Position numbers and translations under genes: made by a program. From contig JAEZTQ010000001.1 of assembly GCA_023443625.1 (NCBI GenBank), positions 1-64,000 of the forward strand: DNA of 64,000 nucleotides, in the 5' to 3' direction. The stretch is from Bacillota bacterium (lineage in GTDB: Bacteria; Bacillota_A; Clostridia; Lachnospirales; Lachnospiraceae). The notes below the pieces were generated by a model. It saw only the letters and a list, made by a program, of their open reading frames with translations, was not told the origin of the DNA and made no database searches. Positions within the stretch are counted from its first letter, which is position 1, and every line of letters begins with the position of its first letter. Below, in pieces: positions 25,790-34,368 of the stretch.

Positions 25790-27460
25790 TTATAAACTTT
25801 TAATTTGAATTTTAATTAATCTTAATTTAAGACGTTCCGCCTCATCATATAGAGCTAACATATCCTTTTTGAACTGGGGATAATTCGTCTTACATTCCTC
25901 TATGTTACCTCTCATATAGAGTGGTTCAAAATATTCACCCATTCGATCTGCCAATTTATCTTTTAATGCCTCTATTTCATCAGTTATTGTCCCCAAATCA
26001 CCTACGGTTGACTTCATTCGATAATATAAATGAATAAAATCCCAAAAGTTTAAATCTTTTACAGTAATATCTTTTTTATTATGAAAATAATCTCTTAAAA
26101 ATTGGAAAATTACTCTTACATAAGGATCTCTAAACTCATAATTATAATATTCCTTATAATCCATACTATCTTCCAGCAATCCTTCTTCTTTTAATTGGTG
26201 GAAAATTGGTGTATTATAAAAAATTCTTAATGCATTAATGTAATCATCAAAATGAAAGCCCCTATGTTTCACTAGAAATTCGTAATTTGCCTTTAATCTT
26301 GCAGCATCGGAATGGGGATTCATCATAATAAACCCAAAAATGGGATCAATTCCGCACATCTTAAATATTCTTAATGCCTCCTCATTATCTTTCACCCTGG
26401 CTCTTTTATTATAGTATATCAGGTCCTCATCATTTCCTGCCTCAAGCCCGATTAAAACCACCCTAAAACCTGCTTCGTACATCAATTTTATGATTTCAAT
26501 ATCTTCTGGTATATCTTTAAAGGATTCCGCCCTAATATAACCTCTAAATCCAAACCTAACAGGATATTCCAGTAATGCCAGGCATAATTGTTTTAATCTT
26601 TCTTTACCAACATCTCCAGGATCCTCCATACTGCAATCCTTTAACGCAAAAAATTTCACACCCTTTTCTTCATATATATGAATGATTTCATTTGCAATAT
26701 CTTGCGGGCTTCTACCTGACCATTTCAGATAATGATTGGATATTCTACAAAAACTACAATTACCCATACAGCCATGAGAGCCACAAAGATAGGCCGTCAT
26801 ACCATGTTCAAATTTGAGATAACTTCGATCTGCCCAGGGTAATAGATTAATATCAGTATTACAAAAAACTTTTCCTTCTCTAATATTCTGCCCTACGATA
26901 TTTTGGCTATCTCCTATAATTTTCTCTATTGTAAATCCTTTTTCCATACCATTAATAACCTCTAAGAAAGGATATTCCGGATATCCTAGAAGTATAAAAT
27001 CTAATTCCTTGCAATCATCTAAAATAGGATTAAATGCTTCTGTAGCAAACCTTCCACTCATTCCTATAATACTATCTTCTTTTATCTGCTTTACTTTTTT
27101 TGCTACAATATATGCTGCTTCTCTGCTATTATTATCTCCATACAAAAGGATTACATCAGCATCTAAATTAACTATATTAAATGACTCTTCACATTTTAAG
27201 CAGTTGATATAATCTAGCTGCACAGGAATTCTATTTCTTTTGATAAATGCATATACTCTGCCAATATCATTATTGTCGATATTCTCATAATCATTATCAA
27301 AATCTTCTTTATACTGAACCTTTTCATAATATAAATTTATAATTTGTGCTACCATACTTATCTCCTCAATGTTTACTAATTCTTCAGCTATTATTCCTTT
27401 TATTTCTTCATAGGATATTTTCTTATCTACTAGGTCTGACAAGTGAAATTGCTTTCTCAT
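25790..27460 (-). CDS. B12-binding-type radical SAM enzyme
   Basis: A 556-residue class-B-like (BchE-type) radical SAM protein. The N-terminal half (about 60-190) looks like a cobalamin-binding Rossmann domain (ADVILLYGDNNS, then DFILLGYPEYP). The radical SAM core starts with the cluster motif HGCMGNCSFC (CxxxCxxC), followed by FALKDCSMEDP and VVLIGLEAGNDED. A helical C-terminus completes it. Such enzymes methylate, rearrange or oxidise unactivated carbons. It is last in the cluster, 10 bases after the PIG-L gene, and lacks a clear ribosome site, so translation may be coupled. Confidence 0.82.
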   Translation of the reverse strand: MRKQFHLSDLVDKKISYEEIKGIIAEELVNIEEISMVAQIINLYYEKVQYKEDFDNDYENIDNNDIGRVYAFIKRNRIPVQLDYINCLKCEESFNIVNLDADVILLYGDNNSREAAYIVAKKVKQIKEDSIIGMSGRFATEAFNPILDDCKELDFILLGYPEYPFLEVINGMEKGFTIEKIIGDSQNIVGQNIREGKVFCNTDINLLPWADRSYLKFEHGMTAYLCGSHGCMGNCSFCRISNHYLKWSGRSPQDIANEIIHIYEEKGVKFFALKDCSMEDPGDVGKERLKQLCLALLEYPVRFGFRGYIRAESFKDIPEDIEIIKLMYEAGFRVVLIGLEAGNDEDLIYYNKRARVKDNEEALRIFKMCGIDPIFGFIMMNPHSDAARLKANYEFLVKHRGFHFDDYINALRIFYNTPIFHQLKEEGLLEDSMDYKEYYNYEFRDPYVRVIFQFLRDYFHNKKDITVKDLNFWDFIHLYYRMKSTVGDLGTITDEIEALKDKLADRMGEYFEPLYMRGNIEECKTNYPQFKKDMLALYDEAERLKLRLIKIQIKSL

Positions 27461-27470
27461 TGATGGGCAT

Positions 27471-28190
27471 TTAAAAAATACTAATCAATTCATCTACTAA
27501 ACTTAAGAAAAATTTCTTTTCACCAAAATGAAAAGCCTCTGCTTGCTTTATAGCTTTTAAATGCATACTTTTCCCTCTATAATTGCCCAAAGCTTCTGTT
27601 ATTTCCCTTATATGCATAAAATTAAGCTGACTTTTGTATTGTTCTAATATTTTCATTTTATCACTGAACTCTGTAGTTATATTAATCAACAAATTTGCAT
27701 ATAAGGGACTCATTACTTCATATAGGGCAACAAATACCTCATATTCCTTCATAGGCTTTAATGCTTTTTGTAAAAAGTAAGTCGTATATTGATGATCTAT
27801 GTGTTGGTCTAATAACCATGGTGTAAAAATAATCTCCGGTTGAAAATCCTCAATACATTCTTTTATAGTCTGTAGGGCATCCGTAAGATATAAATGGGAG
27901 TCCTCATGTCCTAAAAAAATCTGTTCCAGTTTATATTTTTCCCAAGCCCCTTTAGCTTCTTCCATTCTTAAGGTAATATCTCCATCAAAAACACCATATC
28001 GGCCATCTGTCATATAAATAATCTTTACCTCGGCCCCTTCCTGTAAGTATTTTAGGATTGTACCGCCACAGCCAATTACTTCATCATCTTGATGTGGAGA
28101 TAATACAAGTATCTTTTTGGCTGGAACTAATGCACCAATTTTTGATTGTATCTGACTGATATTTTTTATAAGTAATTTCTCATTCTCCAT
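27471..28190 (-). CDS. PIG-L family N-deacetylase
   Basis: A 239-residue zinc hydrolase of the LmbE/PIG-L family, which removes N-acetyl groups from GlcNAc-type sugars. The zinc motif is LSPHQDDEVIGCGGT near residues 29-43, and the third ligand is in LDQHIDHQYT. BtrD/NeoL-like members deacetylate 2'-N-acetylparomamine in aminoglycoside pathways. The listed start is the ATG at 28190, five bases after the upstream radical SAM stop, so the two are translationally coupled. Its presence hints that the cluster product contains an amino sugar. Confidence 0.85.
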   Translation of the reverse strand: MENEKLLIKNISQIQSKIGALVPAKKILVLSPHQDDEVIGCGGTILKYLQEGAEVKIIYMTDGRYGVFDGDITLRMEEAKGAWEKYKLEQIFLGHEDSHLYLTDALQTIKECIEDFQPEIIFTPWLLDQHIDHQYTTYFLQKALKPMKEYEVFVALYEVMSPLYANLLINITTEFSDKMKILEQYKSQLNFMHIREITEALGNYRGKSMHLKAIKQAEAFHFGEKKFFLSLVDELISIF

Positions 28191-28195
28191 AAAAT

Positions 28196-29182
28196 TCACC
28201 ACTTTTCTTTATCATTCATGTGATCTTTTATTTTCTTTACGACTTCACAGTTGGTATAAGAACAACTAGATGTTAATTCACAATTACTTATCTTCTCTCG
28301 TACTTTCCTTCTTGTCTCTAATATTTTCTCTATCCCATCCTGCTCAATATGTCCTAAGGTAAGATGTTCACCATCTTTAATATATACGCAGGAGGTAGCA
28401 TAGCCTTGGCAATTTATGAATAATGCATTTTCCAGCCATACACAATATCCCGTCTTTCCCCCATTTAGCTTCATGTATTGTTCCATCTTCGTAAAAAAAT
28501 GCTCTATTGTGGGGTTTACATGAATAATTCTCTGCCATCTGTAATAATTTCTTCTAAGGAGGAGTTGTTCCTGCTTCGTTAAATACTCTCTACTTTCCTT
28601 CTCTGTATAATACTTACTATATTCCTTTGACTCGTTTAAGAATTGAATTGCTATCCCGCCATCCAGTTCTAACTCTTGATAAAGTTCAAATATATTATCA
28701 AGTTGTGATGCTGTGCTTTTTAAAATGGTGACTGAAAAACCTACGACTGGTATTTCGAGTCCCCTTTCCTTCTTTTTCTCCATAAGCAGCTTAATACCCT
28801 CTAATATTTTATCTAAGTTACCACCTCTGATTTTTTTAAAATCCTCAGGACTTAATGTTTCAATAGAAATATTCAGGCTATGAAGACCGCTGTCTATAAT
28901 CTTGTCAACATTGTTTGCTGTTAATAAACTTCCATTGGATATAATACATACTTGAATATTTTTATTTCTTGCATATTGAATCATGTCAAATAATTGTGGA
29001 TGCAGGAAGGGTTCACCTTCTCCTTGAAGCTCTATGCATTCAATACCTGCAATTTGATCAATAATTGCCTTATATGTATTAAAATCCAAATCCATTTGTT
29101 TCATATGTCTTCCAGAACAAAACGCACAGGTAAAATTACATCTTGTCGTTGGTTCTATTTGTATTAATTTAATTTGATTCAT
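28196..29182 (-). CDS. Radical SAM/SPASM-type enzyme
   Basis: A 328-residue radical SAM protein. The SAM-cluster motif TTRCNFTCAFC lies at about residues 12-22, followed by ECIELQGEGEPFLHP and ISNGSLLT. The C-terminal region has several Cys (YCVWLEN, INCQGYATSCVY, NCELTSSCSYTNCE), indicating one or two auxiliary Fe-S clusters of twitch/SPASM type. BtrN, the 2-deoxystreptamine dehydrogenase, shares this layout, as do peptide-modifying enzymes, so the reaction is not assigned. Its ATG lies inside the end of the carrier protein gene (14-base overlap). Confidence 0.82.
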   Translation of the reverse strand: MNQIKLIQIEPTTRCNFTCAFCSGRHMKQMDLDFNTYKAIIDQIAGIECIELQGEGEPFLHPQLFDMIQYARNKNIQVCIISNGSLLTANNVDKIIDSGLHSLNISIETLSPEDFKKIRGGNLDKILEGIKLLMEKKKERGLEIPVVGFSVTILKSTASQLDNIFELYQELELDGGIAIQFLNESKEYSKYYTEKESREYLTKQEQLLLRRNYYRWQRIIHVNPTIEHFFTKMEQYMKLNGGKTGYCVWLENALFINCQGYATSCVYIKDGEHLTLGHIEQDGIEKILETRRKVREKISNCELTSSCSYTNCEVVKKIKDHMNDKEKW

Positions 29183-29441
29183 TGGCTTCGGCCTGTTTTT
29201 TCTCTACATAATCAGCTATGGTGTCTAAGGTTCTAAAGAGTTCAACCGACAAATCTTCATCAGCAATTTCAATATCAAATATTGTCTCCAATCTTACTAC
29301 AAGCTCAATAGCTACAATGGAATTCAAATTAAAGGCTTCAATAATGTCCGTATCTTCTGTAATACCATGAAAATTAACATCTTCTCTTAATACTGCACAT
29401 ATAGCTTTTTTTACTTTTTCATAAATTTCATTTCTTTCCAT
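29169..29441 (-). CDS. Acyl/peptidyl carrier protein 2
   Basis: A 90-residue four-helix carrier protein. The phosphopantetheine site is the Ser in FNLNSIVAIELVVRLE (the family DSL becomes NSI). The acidic helix II and the ending DTIADYV are typical. AAAGGAG precedes the ATG. It overlaps the radical SAM gene by 14 bases, so the SAM enzyme may act on the carrier-bound substrate. Confidence 0.85.
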   Translation of the reverse strand: MERNEIYEKVKKAICAVLREDVNFHGITEDTDIIEAFNLNSIVAIELVVRLETIFDIEIADEDLSVELFRTLDTIADYVEKKQAEANESN

Positions 29442-29523
29442 TATCCTTATCTCCTTTTATATGATTATTTTTATTCAGTTGCAAAACTTTATTAATTATG
29501 TAATTCATGAGTTTCGCAATCAC

Positions 29524-30438
29524 CTATATAATTACTTTATGTGTTTTCACATATTCTACATATTCTTCGATATCCCTAATTTCTCCAGAAAGTAATTTAC
29601 CCAAATGATATATCTTCTCTTCAGGATGACATTCATAAAATTTACCAATGGAGGCTTCTAATGCTTCATTAAAATTCATGCGAGCGTGCATCATATGGTA
29701 ATTATGTCCCTGCTCCAGATAAATAAACTTAACATTTTCTTTGTATAGCCTAAAACCTAATTCAAAATCCTCAGCTCCCCACTCCTTTCCAAAACATAAA
29801 TTAAACCCTCCCACCTTATCTAAAAGGGATTTTTCACAGGACATATTTGCACCTGTACAAGATAGCCATTGAAAACCATATATATTCTTTTGAAAGGTAC
29901 TTAGAATAATCCTTTCCATCAAAGTTATCTTACTTTGCTTGTGGATTTTCAATATGTCTCTAATATCTTCCTTCTTTATACAGTATTGCTTAACAATTTC
30001 TAAGCTGTCTCTCCCCTGATGTTCATACATCTCCCCTGTGGAAGGATTTTTAAAGAACTTTAAATAGGGTAAATTGTAAATATTACCATGAGCTACACAG
30101 CTTTCCTCATTATGGGCATTCACATGTGCCTCTACAAATGTTGGAGCCACTATTAGATCGTCATCACAAAAAATAATAATATTCCCACTTGCCATTTCTA
30201 TTCCTTTATTTCTGGCAGCAGAACGTCCTTCATTATCCGTCTTGATATACCGTATGGGAAGACCTTGCTCTAAGATCTTTAACATATCTTTGGTCCCATC
30301 TAAGGAGCCATCATCCACGATAATAATTTCAAAATGATTAAGATCCATTGTCTGATACCTAAAGGATTCCAAAGTAAGTTCCAGTCGTTCTTTCTTATTA
30401 AAGGTAGGCATTACAATACTGGCTATAGTTTTATCCAT
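29524..30438 (-). CDS. Family 2 glycosyltransferase
   Basis: A 304-residue GT-A fold enzyme. SIVMPTFNKKERLELTL begins the nucleotide-binding fold, IIVDDGSLDGTKD follows, and IIFCDDDLIVAP contains the metal-binding DxD equivalent. The acceptor-side stretch GAEDFELGFRLYKE matches the GT2 ED motif. It transfers a sugar from a nucleotide sugar to an unknown acceptor, presumably the cluster product. It lies 14 bases after the second permease gene. Confidence 0.85.
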   Translation of the reverse strand: MDKTIASIVMPTFNKKERLELTLESFRYQTMDLNHFEIIIVDDGSLDGTKDMLKILEQGLPIRYIKTDNEGRSAARNKGIEMASGNIIIFCDDDLIVAPTFVEAHVNAHNEESCVAHGNIYNLPYLKFFKNPSTGEMYEHQGRDSLEIVKQYCIKKEDIRDILKIHKQSKITLMERIILSTFQKNIYGFQWLSCTGANMSCEKSLLDKVGGFNLCFGKEWGAEDFELGFRLYKENVKFIYLEQGHNYHMMHARMNFNEALEASIGKFYECHPEEKIYHLGKLLSGEIRDIEEYVEYVKTHKVII

Positions 30439-30452
30439 CTACTCATCTCTTT

Positions 30453-31265
30453 CTAACTGCTAGCGCTTGTATAATTTCTAATTGCTTTTTTCCATATAAG
30501 CCTTACAAGAAGTATACATAAAACCGGTGCTGTAATTCCCCATAGGATTGCTCTATAATCTAGCCTTCCTATAACAAATAAAAATGAATAATTACTAATA
30601 AGAAATATAGGAAATAAAAAGGTTCCAATCCCTTGTATCCACCTTTTATAAATCTTCATGGGCATATTATTCAAATACCATAGGGCATCTGCTATTTCAT
30701 GCACTGCTGTTCCTTTAATTGTCCAAAAACATAGCAATTCCGGTATTAGGGTTACACAATAAGCAATAATTACACCAGTAAAAATAAATCCTAAATAACC
30801 AAACACAGTTACAGCAGTGAGTGGAATACCTGCCCTTTGCCATCCTATACATACACAGATAATTCCTGCTATAATATTAGGTATTGCTGCTGCAATTTCA
30901 ATATTGCGTAGTGTTACCATAAACTGAAGTGAAACAGGCTTGGTTATAAACATGTCTAAAGAACCTTCTCTTATATATTCCTGTATCTTTGCGAAATTAA
31001 AGAAGAAAAGTGACACATGAATTCCTGACATAATAATAAAGGTTCCTGAATATATCAAGATATCATCCGGTGTTAAGCCCTTTAAAGTTGTTCCCGCATT
31101 ATATACCACCAAAACATATAAAAGCTTTGTAAAAAGAAAAGCAAATTCTACAGCAAGACTCATAAAGAAATTGGCACGATATATCAATAGTATAACAAAG
31201 CAATTTTTTACAAATTTGTAATATATGTATATGTGTCGTTTTATTTCCCTTAATATATTACTCAT
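30453..31265 (-). CDS. ABC-2 type permease (PF06182/DUF990-like), second subunit
   Basis: A 270-residue integral membrane protein with six predicted helices. It matches the ABC-2 permease class of DUF990-like proteins, which pair with a second permease and one ATPase. Family-like stretches are EGSLDMFITKPVSLQF and a conserved IPNIIAG turn. It begins 3 bases after the first permease stops. It probably exports the cluster product. Confidence 0.82.
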   Translation of the reverse strand: MSNILREIKRHIYIYYKFVKNCFVILLIYRANFFMSLAVEFAFLFTKLLYVLVVYNAGTTLKGLTPDDILIYSGTFIIMSGIHVSLFFFNFAKIQEYIREGSLDMFITKPVSLQFMVTLRNIEIAAAIPNIIAGIICVCIGWQRAGIPLTAVTVFGYLGFIFTGVIIAYCVTLIPELLCFWTIKGTAVHEIADALWYLNNMPMKIYKRWIQGIGTFLFPIFLISNYSFLFVIGRLDYRAILWGITAPVLCILLVRLIWKKAIRNYTSASS

Positions 31266-31268
31266 ACA

Positions 31269-32063
31269 TCATCCCCCCACTGCTTCATACTTCTTAAGGC
31301 CTATTTTCCAGAGTATTTGAAGTAAAAGACTTAATAATATGATCCATACCACTTGAATAATCATACTTGGGAGAATTTCTTCTACTTTAATATTTCCATT
31401 CAAAATATTAATCTGAAAATAAATCGTGTATTGAAAGGGTAAAAACCTCAATATATTTGTGATATGTTCACCAAACACATCCAGTGGAAATACACCTCCA
31501 CTCACTATATTTATAACCAAACCTAAAATTAAAAAGGCTCCCCATGCTTCAGTAATCCAAAAAGCTATAACACTTACAACAAACCCCAAAACAATATTAA
31601 TAATAATGCCCAATAGTACGGCCACAGCAAAATATAATAATCTTATGGGTTCCACTCTAAAGAAGGATTTCATGCTTGCAATCACTAAAATGATTGAAAA
31701 AATAATTGTAAAAATGAAAAACTGTACTGATTTTTTTCCCAAAAAGCAACAGATCTGATATTTAAAATAGCCCATTGGCTTTACAATATATTTATTCAAT
31801 CCTCCATTTTTAATATCATTGGCTAACTCCCACTCGCACCCAGCTGTAACTAATTTTGATATGATACCCGCTAATATTGTATACATAATCATGGAGGAAT
31901 ACGTATATCCATAGACAATACCTGTCTTTGAGCTTTCAAACAATGCTGTCCAAATAAAATATTGTGTTACCGTTGGAACAATAGTGCTGATAATCCCCAA
32001 AATAAAATCAAATCTGTATTCCAGTGAATTTTGTAATCCAATTTTAAAGGATTTAATATACAT
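31269..32063 (-). CDS. ABC-2 type permease (PF06182/DUF990-like), first subunit
   Basis: A 264-residue membrane protein with six helices and the same family signature (NGGLNKYIVKPMGYFKYQ). AAGGGG lies 6 bases before the ATG at 32063; a GTG five codons upstream lies in that site and is not used. It follows the ATPase gene by 15 bases. Confidence 0.82.
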   Translation of the reverse strand: MYIKSFKIGLQNSLEYRFDFILGIISTIVPTVTQYFIWTALFESSKTGIVYGYTYSSMIMYTILAGIISKLVTAGCEWELANDIKNGGLNKYIVKPMGYFKYQICCFLGKKSVQFFIFTIIFSIILVIASMKSFFRVEPIRLLYFAVAVLLGIIINIVLGFVVSVIAFWITEAWGAFLILGLVINIVSGGVFPLDVFGEHITNILRFLPFQYTIYFQINILNGNIKVEEILPSMIIQVVWIILLSLLLQILWKIGLKKYEAVGG

Positions 32064-32078
32064 TTGTGTCCCCTTCAC

Positions 32079-33062
32079 TTATGCCTCTCCTTTCTTGTAA
32101 AGCAAAGCAACCCCTTCTTCTATTGGAATTTCCTCTACATTGAAATCGATGACAGGTAAGTTTTGGAGCAATCTCATAGCACAATTTTTAACCTCATCCT
32201 TTGCGACCTGTAATGTAAAATCCAGATTATCCTGTTTTACAATTAGTCCGTATTCCGCAATTTTTTCCACGGATACTTCATATTCCAGCTTAATTTTTAG
32301 TAGTTTATTATGGCCAATAAGGCTATTTATCTCTTTTAACTCTCCATCATAAACTATAGAGCCCTGGTTTAAGATAATTGCTCTCTTACACAGGTTTTCT
32401 ATATCATTCATATAATGACTTGTAAGAATAATTGTAGTTTTAAATTCTTTATTATACCCACTAATAAAGTCCCTAATATTTCTTTGGGAGATGATATCAA
32501 GTCCTATGGTTGGTTCATCTAAAAACAGCACCTTTGGTTTATGTATCAGGGAAGCAATAAGCTCCATCTTCATCCTCTCTCCCAAGGACAGCTTGCGAAC
32601 CTGAATTTTTAGTAAATCCTTTACCTCTAAGAGCTCCGTTAAATATCCAACGATTTCGTCATAATCCTTTTTTTCAATTTCATAAATACATCTATTTAAC
32701 TCTAAAGATTCATTTGCAGGAAGATCCCACCACAGTTGATTTTTTTGTCCCATAACTATGGAGAACTGTCTCTTGAAATCCTTTTTCCTTTCCCAGGGTT
32801 TATATCCCATTACACGAATATCACCTTGGGTTGGATATAAAATTCCAGAAAGCATTTTAAGTGTCGTTGTCTTTCCAGCCCCATTTGCACCTAAAAATCC
32901 AATTATCTCCCCTTCTTCAATACGAAAGGAAATGTCATTGACTGCATTTCTTACCAGCTTTTTTCTGGAAAATAAACTTTTCACAGAATTTTTAAGACCT
33001 ACTTCTTTTTCGTAATAATCAAATTGCTTACTTAAATTCTTAACTGTAATTATGTCTGCCAT
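32079..33062 (-). CDS. ABC exporter ATP-binding protein
   Basis: A 327-residue ATPase. Walker A is GANGAGKTTTLKMLSG, the signature is LSLGERMKMELI, and Walker B is VLFLDEPTIGLD. The C-terminal extension of about 80 residues is typical of ATPases paired with DUF990-type permeases. GGGAG precedes two adjacent ATGs; the second (33062) is better spaced. It is first of the three exporter genes. Confidence 0.88.
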   Translation of the reverse strand: MADIITVKNLSKQFDYYEKEVGLKNSVKSLFSRKKLVRNAVNDISFRIEEGEIIGFLGANGAGKTTTLKMLSGILYPTQGDIRVMGYKPWERKKDFKRQFSIVMGQKNQLWWDLPANESLELNRCIYEIEKKDYDEIVGYLTELLEVKDLLKIQVRKLSLGERMKMELIASLIHKPKVLFLDEPTIGLDIISQRNIRDFISGYNKEFKTTIILTSHYMNDIENLCKRAIILNQGSIVYDGELKEINSLIGHNKLLKIKLEYEVSVEKIAEYGLIVKQDNLDFTLQVAKDEVKNCAMRLLQNLPVIDFNVEEIPIEEGVALLYKKGEA

Positions 33063-33072
33063 CATTAACTCC

Positions 33073-34059
33073 CTAATTAATCTTTACAAGTATTTTAATT
33101 AAATTCTCAATATGTTCTATACCCTGTTCCTCTAATATAATTATTTGCTCTATTCTTTTTGCAATACGTTGCTGCAAAGCCAAGTCCATATATATACTAA
33201 GCTTAAATATCAAATTTGATATTTTCTCCCATTGTCTTTCTATTTCCCCATAGATTAATACACACTGGTGCGCTTCATCACAAGGCCACTTTTTCATTAC
33301 TTCTTCCAAAAACATCCTCATATTTCGTCTTGTTTTATATAAACCGCCTCCCCTATTCATCTCATAAAAGTATTTATAGATTTCCTTTTGGTTCTGGCTT
33401 TTTTCAAAGCTTAATTTAAAATGCCTCATACCAGTAATTCCATAATACTCCTCTTGGGCTTTACTAATTTTTCTTATATTATCAACAACTTGTAAAAGCC
33501 CCTTAACCACTAACTCTTTCTCTGTATATTTCCACCCAATCTGATTATCTAGAGTGTACTGTATCTCTATGATGCCATCTTTTTGCATCATCTGATTCAT
33601 ATTAGCTTTTGAAACCATGATTTTTTCATTACTAAATATGGTTAAAGCAGTATCGCTATCTTCTAGAATTACAGCCATTACCCATAGATGACTTTTCTGG
33701 TAATTATATGCTTCTGGTAAGAAGAACTCATCAAGCCATAGCATTGGGATTACCTTGGCTTCTAACAAGTCAGAGATACGATTTAAAGCAAGCTCCTTAC
33801 AGGTAAATTGTTCCTTCTGCAGAGGTTTTATAAAATATTCGTTCAAACGAGAAAATAAACTTTCAAATTCTTCACTTCGGCCATGTACCACTGATGGTAT
33901 GCCAGTTGTTATGGTTGTAAAATAAAAGCCCATAACACCTACAATCCCACCTAACCAAAACTCTTCATACCAAATCTTATATGCACTAAGATATTTCTTA
34001 AGATTAGCAAGAAAACAAAAATCACCTTTTTGATCAGCATTACCTAAGAGATTATCCAT
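33073..34059 (-). CDS. BtrH_N/DUF4872-like acyltransferase, second copy
   Basis: A 328-residue protein. The N-terminus has Cys15 in GDFCFLANLKKYL, then an EEFWLGGIVGVMGFYF stretch like BtrH (acyl-ACP:amine transferase of butirosin synthesis). A conserved His (KSHLWVMAV) follows, but the expected Asp after it is not obvious. The C-terminal half resembles DUF4872 (YYGITGMRHFKLSF, then NRGGGLYKTRRNMRMFLEE). Two in-frame ATGs follow AGAAAGG; the one at 34059 suits that upstream-pairing site. It starts the second sub-operon, just after the tandem repeats. Confidence 0.6.
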   Translation of the reverse strand: MDNLLGNADQKGDFCFLANLKKYLSAYKIWYEEFWLGGIVGVMGFYFTTITTGIPSVVHGRSEEFESLFSRLNEYFIKPLQKEQFTCKELALNRISDLLEAKVIPMLWLDEFFLPEAYNYQKSHLWVMAVILEDSDTALTIFSNEKIMVSKANMNQMMQKDGIIEIQYTLDNQIGWKYTEKELVVKGLLQVVDNIRKISKAQEEYYGITGMRHFKLSFEKSQNQKEIYKYFYEMNRGGGLYKTRRNMRMFLEEVMKKWPCDEAHQCVLIYGEIERQWEKISNLIFKLSIYMDLALQQRIAKRIEQIIILEEQGIEHIENLIKILVKIN

Positions 34060-34088
34060 AATAATAACCATGCCTTTCTCAATACTTG

Positions 34089-34353
34089 CCTTCCCTTTGA
34101 GTTAGTTTGTGCCGAGGATTACGCAGGCACAAACTTCTAAGTGTGAAAATTGCTTTTATTTTCACACTAACAGTACATTCCTTCCCTTTGAGTTAGTTTG
34201 TGCTGAGGATTACGCAGGCACAAACTTCTAAGTGTGAAAATTGTTTTATTTTCACACTAACAGTACATTCCTTCCCTTTGAGTTAGTTTGTGCTGAGGAT
34301 TACGCAGGCATAAACTTCTAAGTGTGAATTATGCTTTTTAATAATTCACACTA
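34089..34353. repeat. Tandem repeat, three copies of about 90 bases, each with two hairpins
   Basis: Copies begin at 34089, 34180 and 34270 (period 91 and 90) and are nearly identical; the last is cut short. Each starts CCTTCCC, has a GTTTGTGC...GCACAAAC stem and an AGTGTGAA...TTCACACT stem, and ends near CTAACAGTACAT. They fill the space between the ligase gene and the second BtrH-like gene. A shorter form of the same repeat is found at 49131-49262. Confidence 0.88.
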
Positions 34354-34368
34354 TCCCCATTATAATAA

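Noticed and set aside
31459..31758. 99-codon plus-strand frame opposite the ABC permease
   Set aside because: Antisense shadow of a hydrophobic membrane protein; no ribosome site.
34089..34353. Possible CRISPR array
   Set aside because: The units are 90 bases and nearly identical throughout, with no variable spacers and no cas genes nearby.
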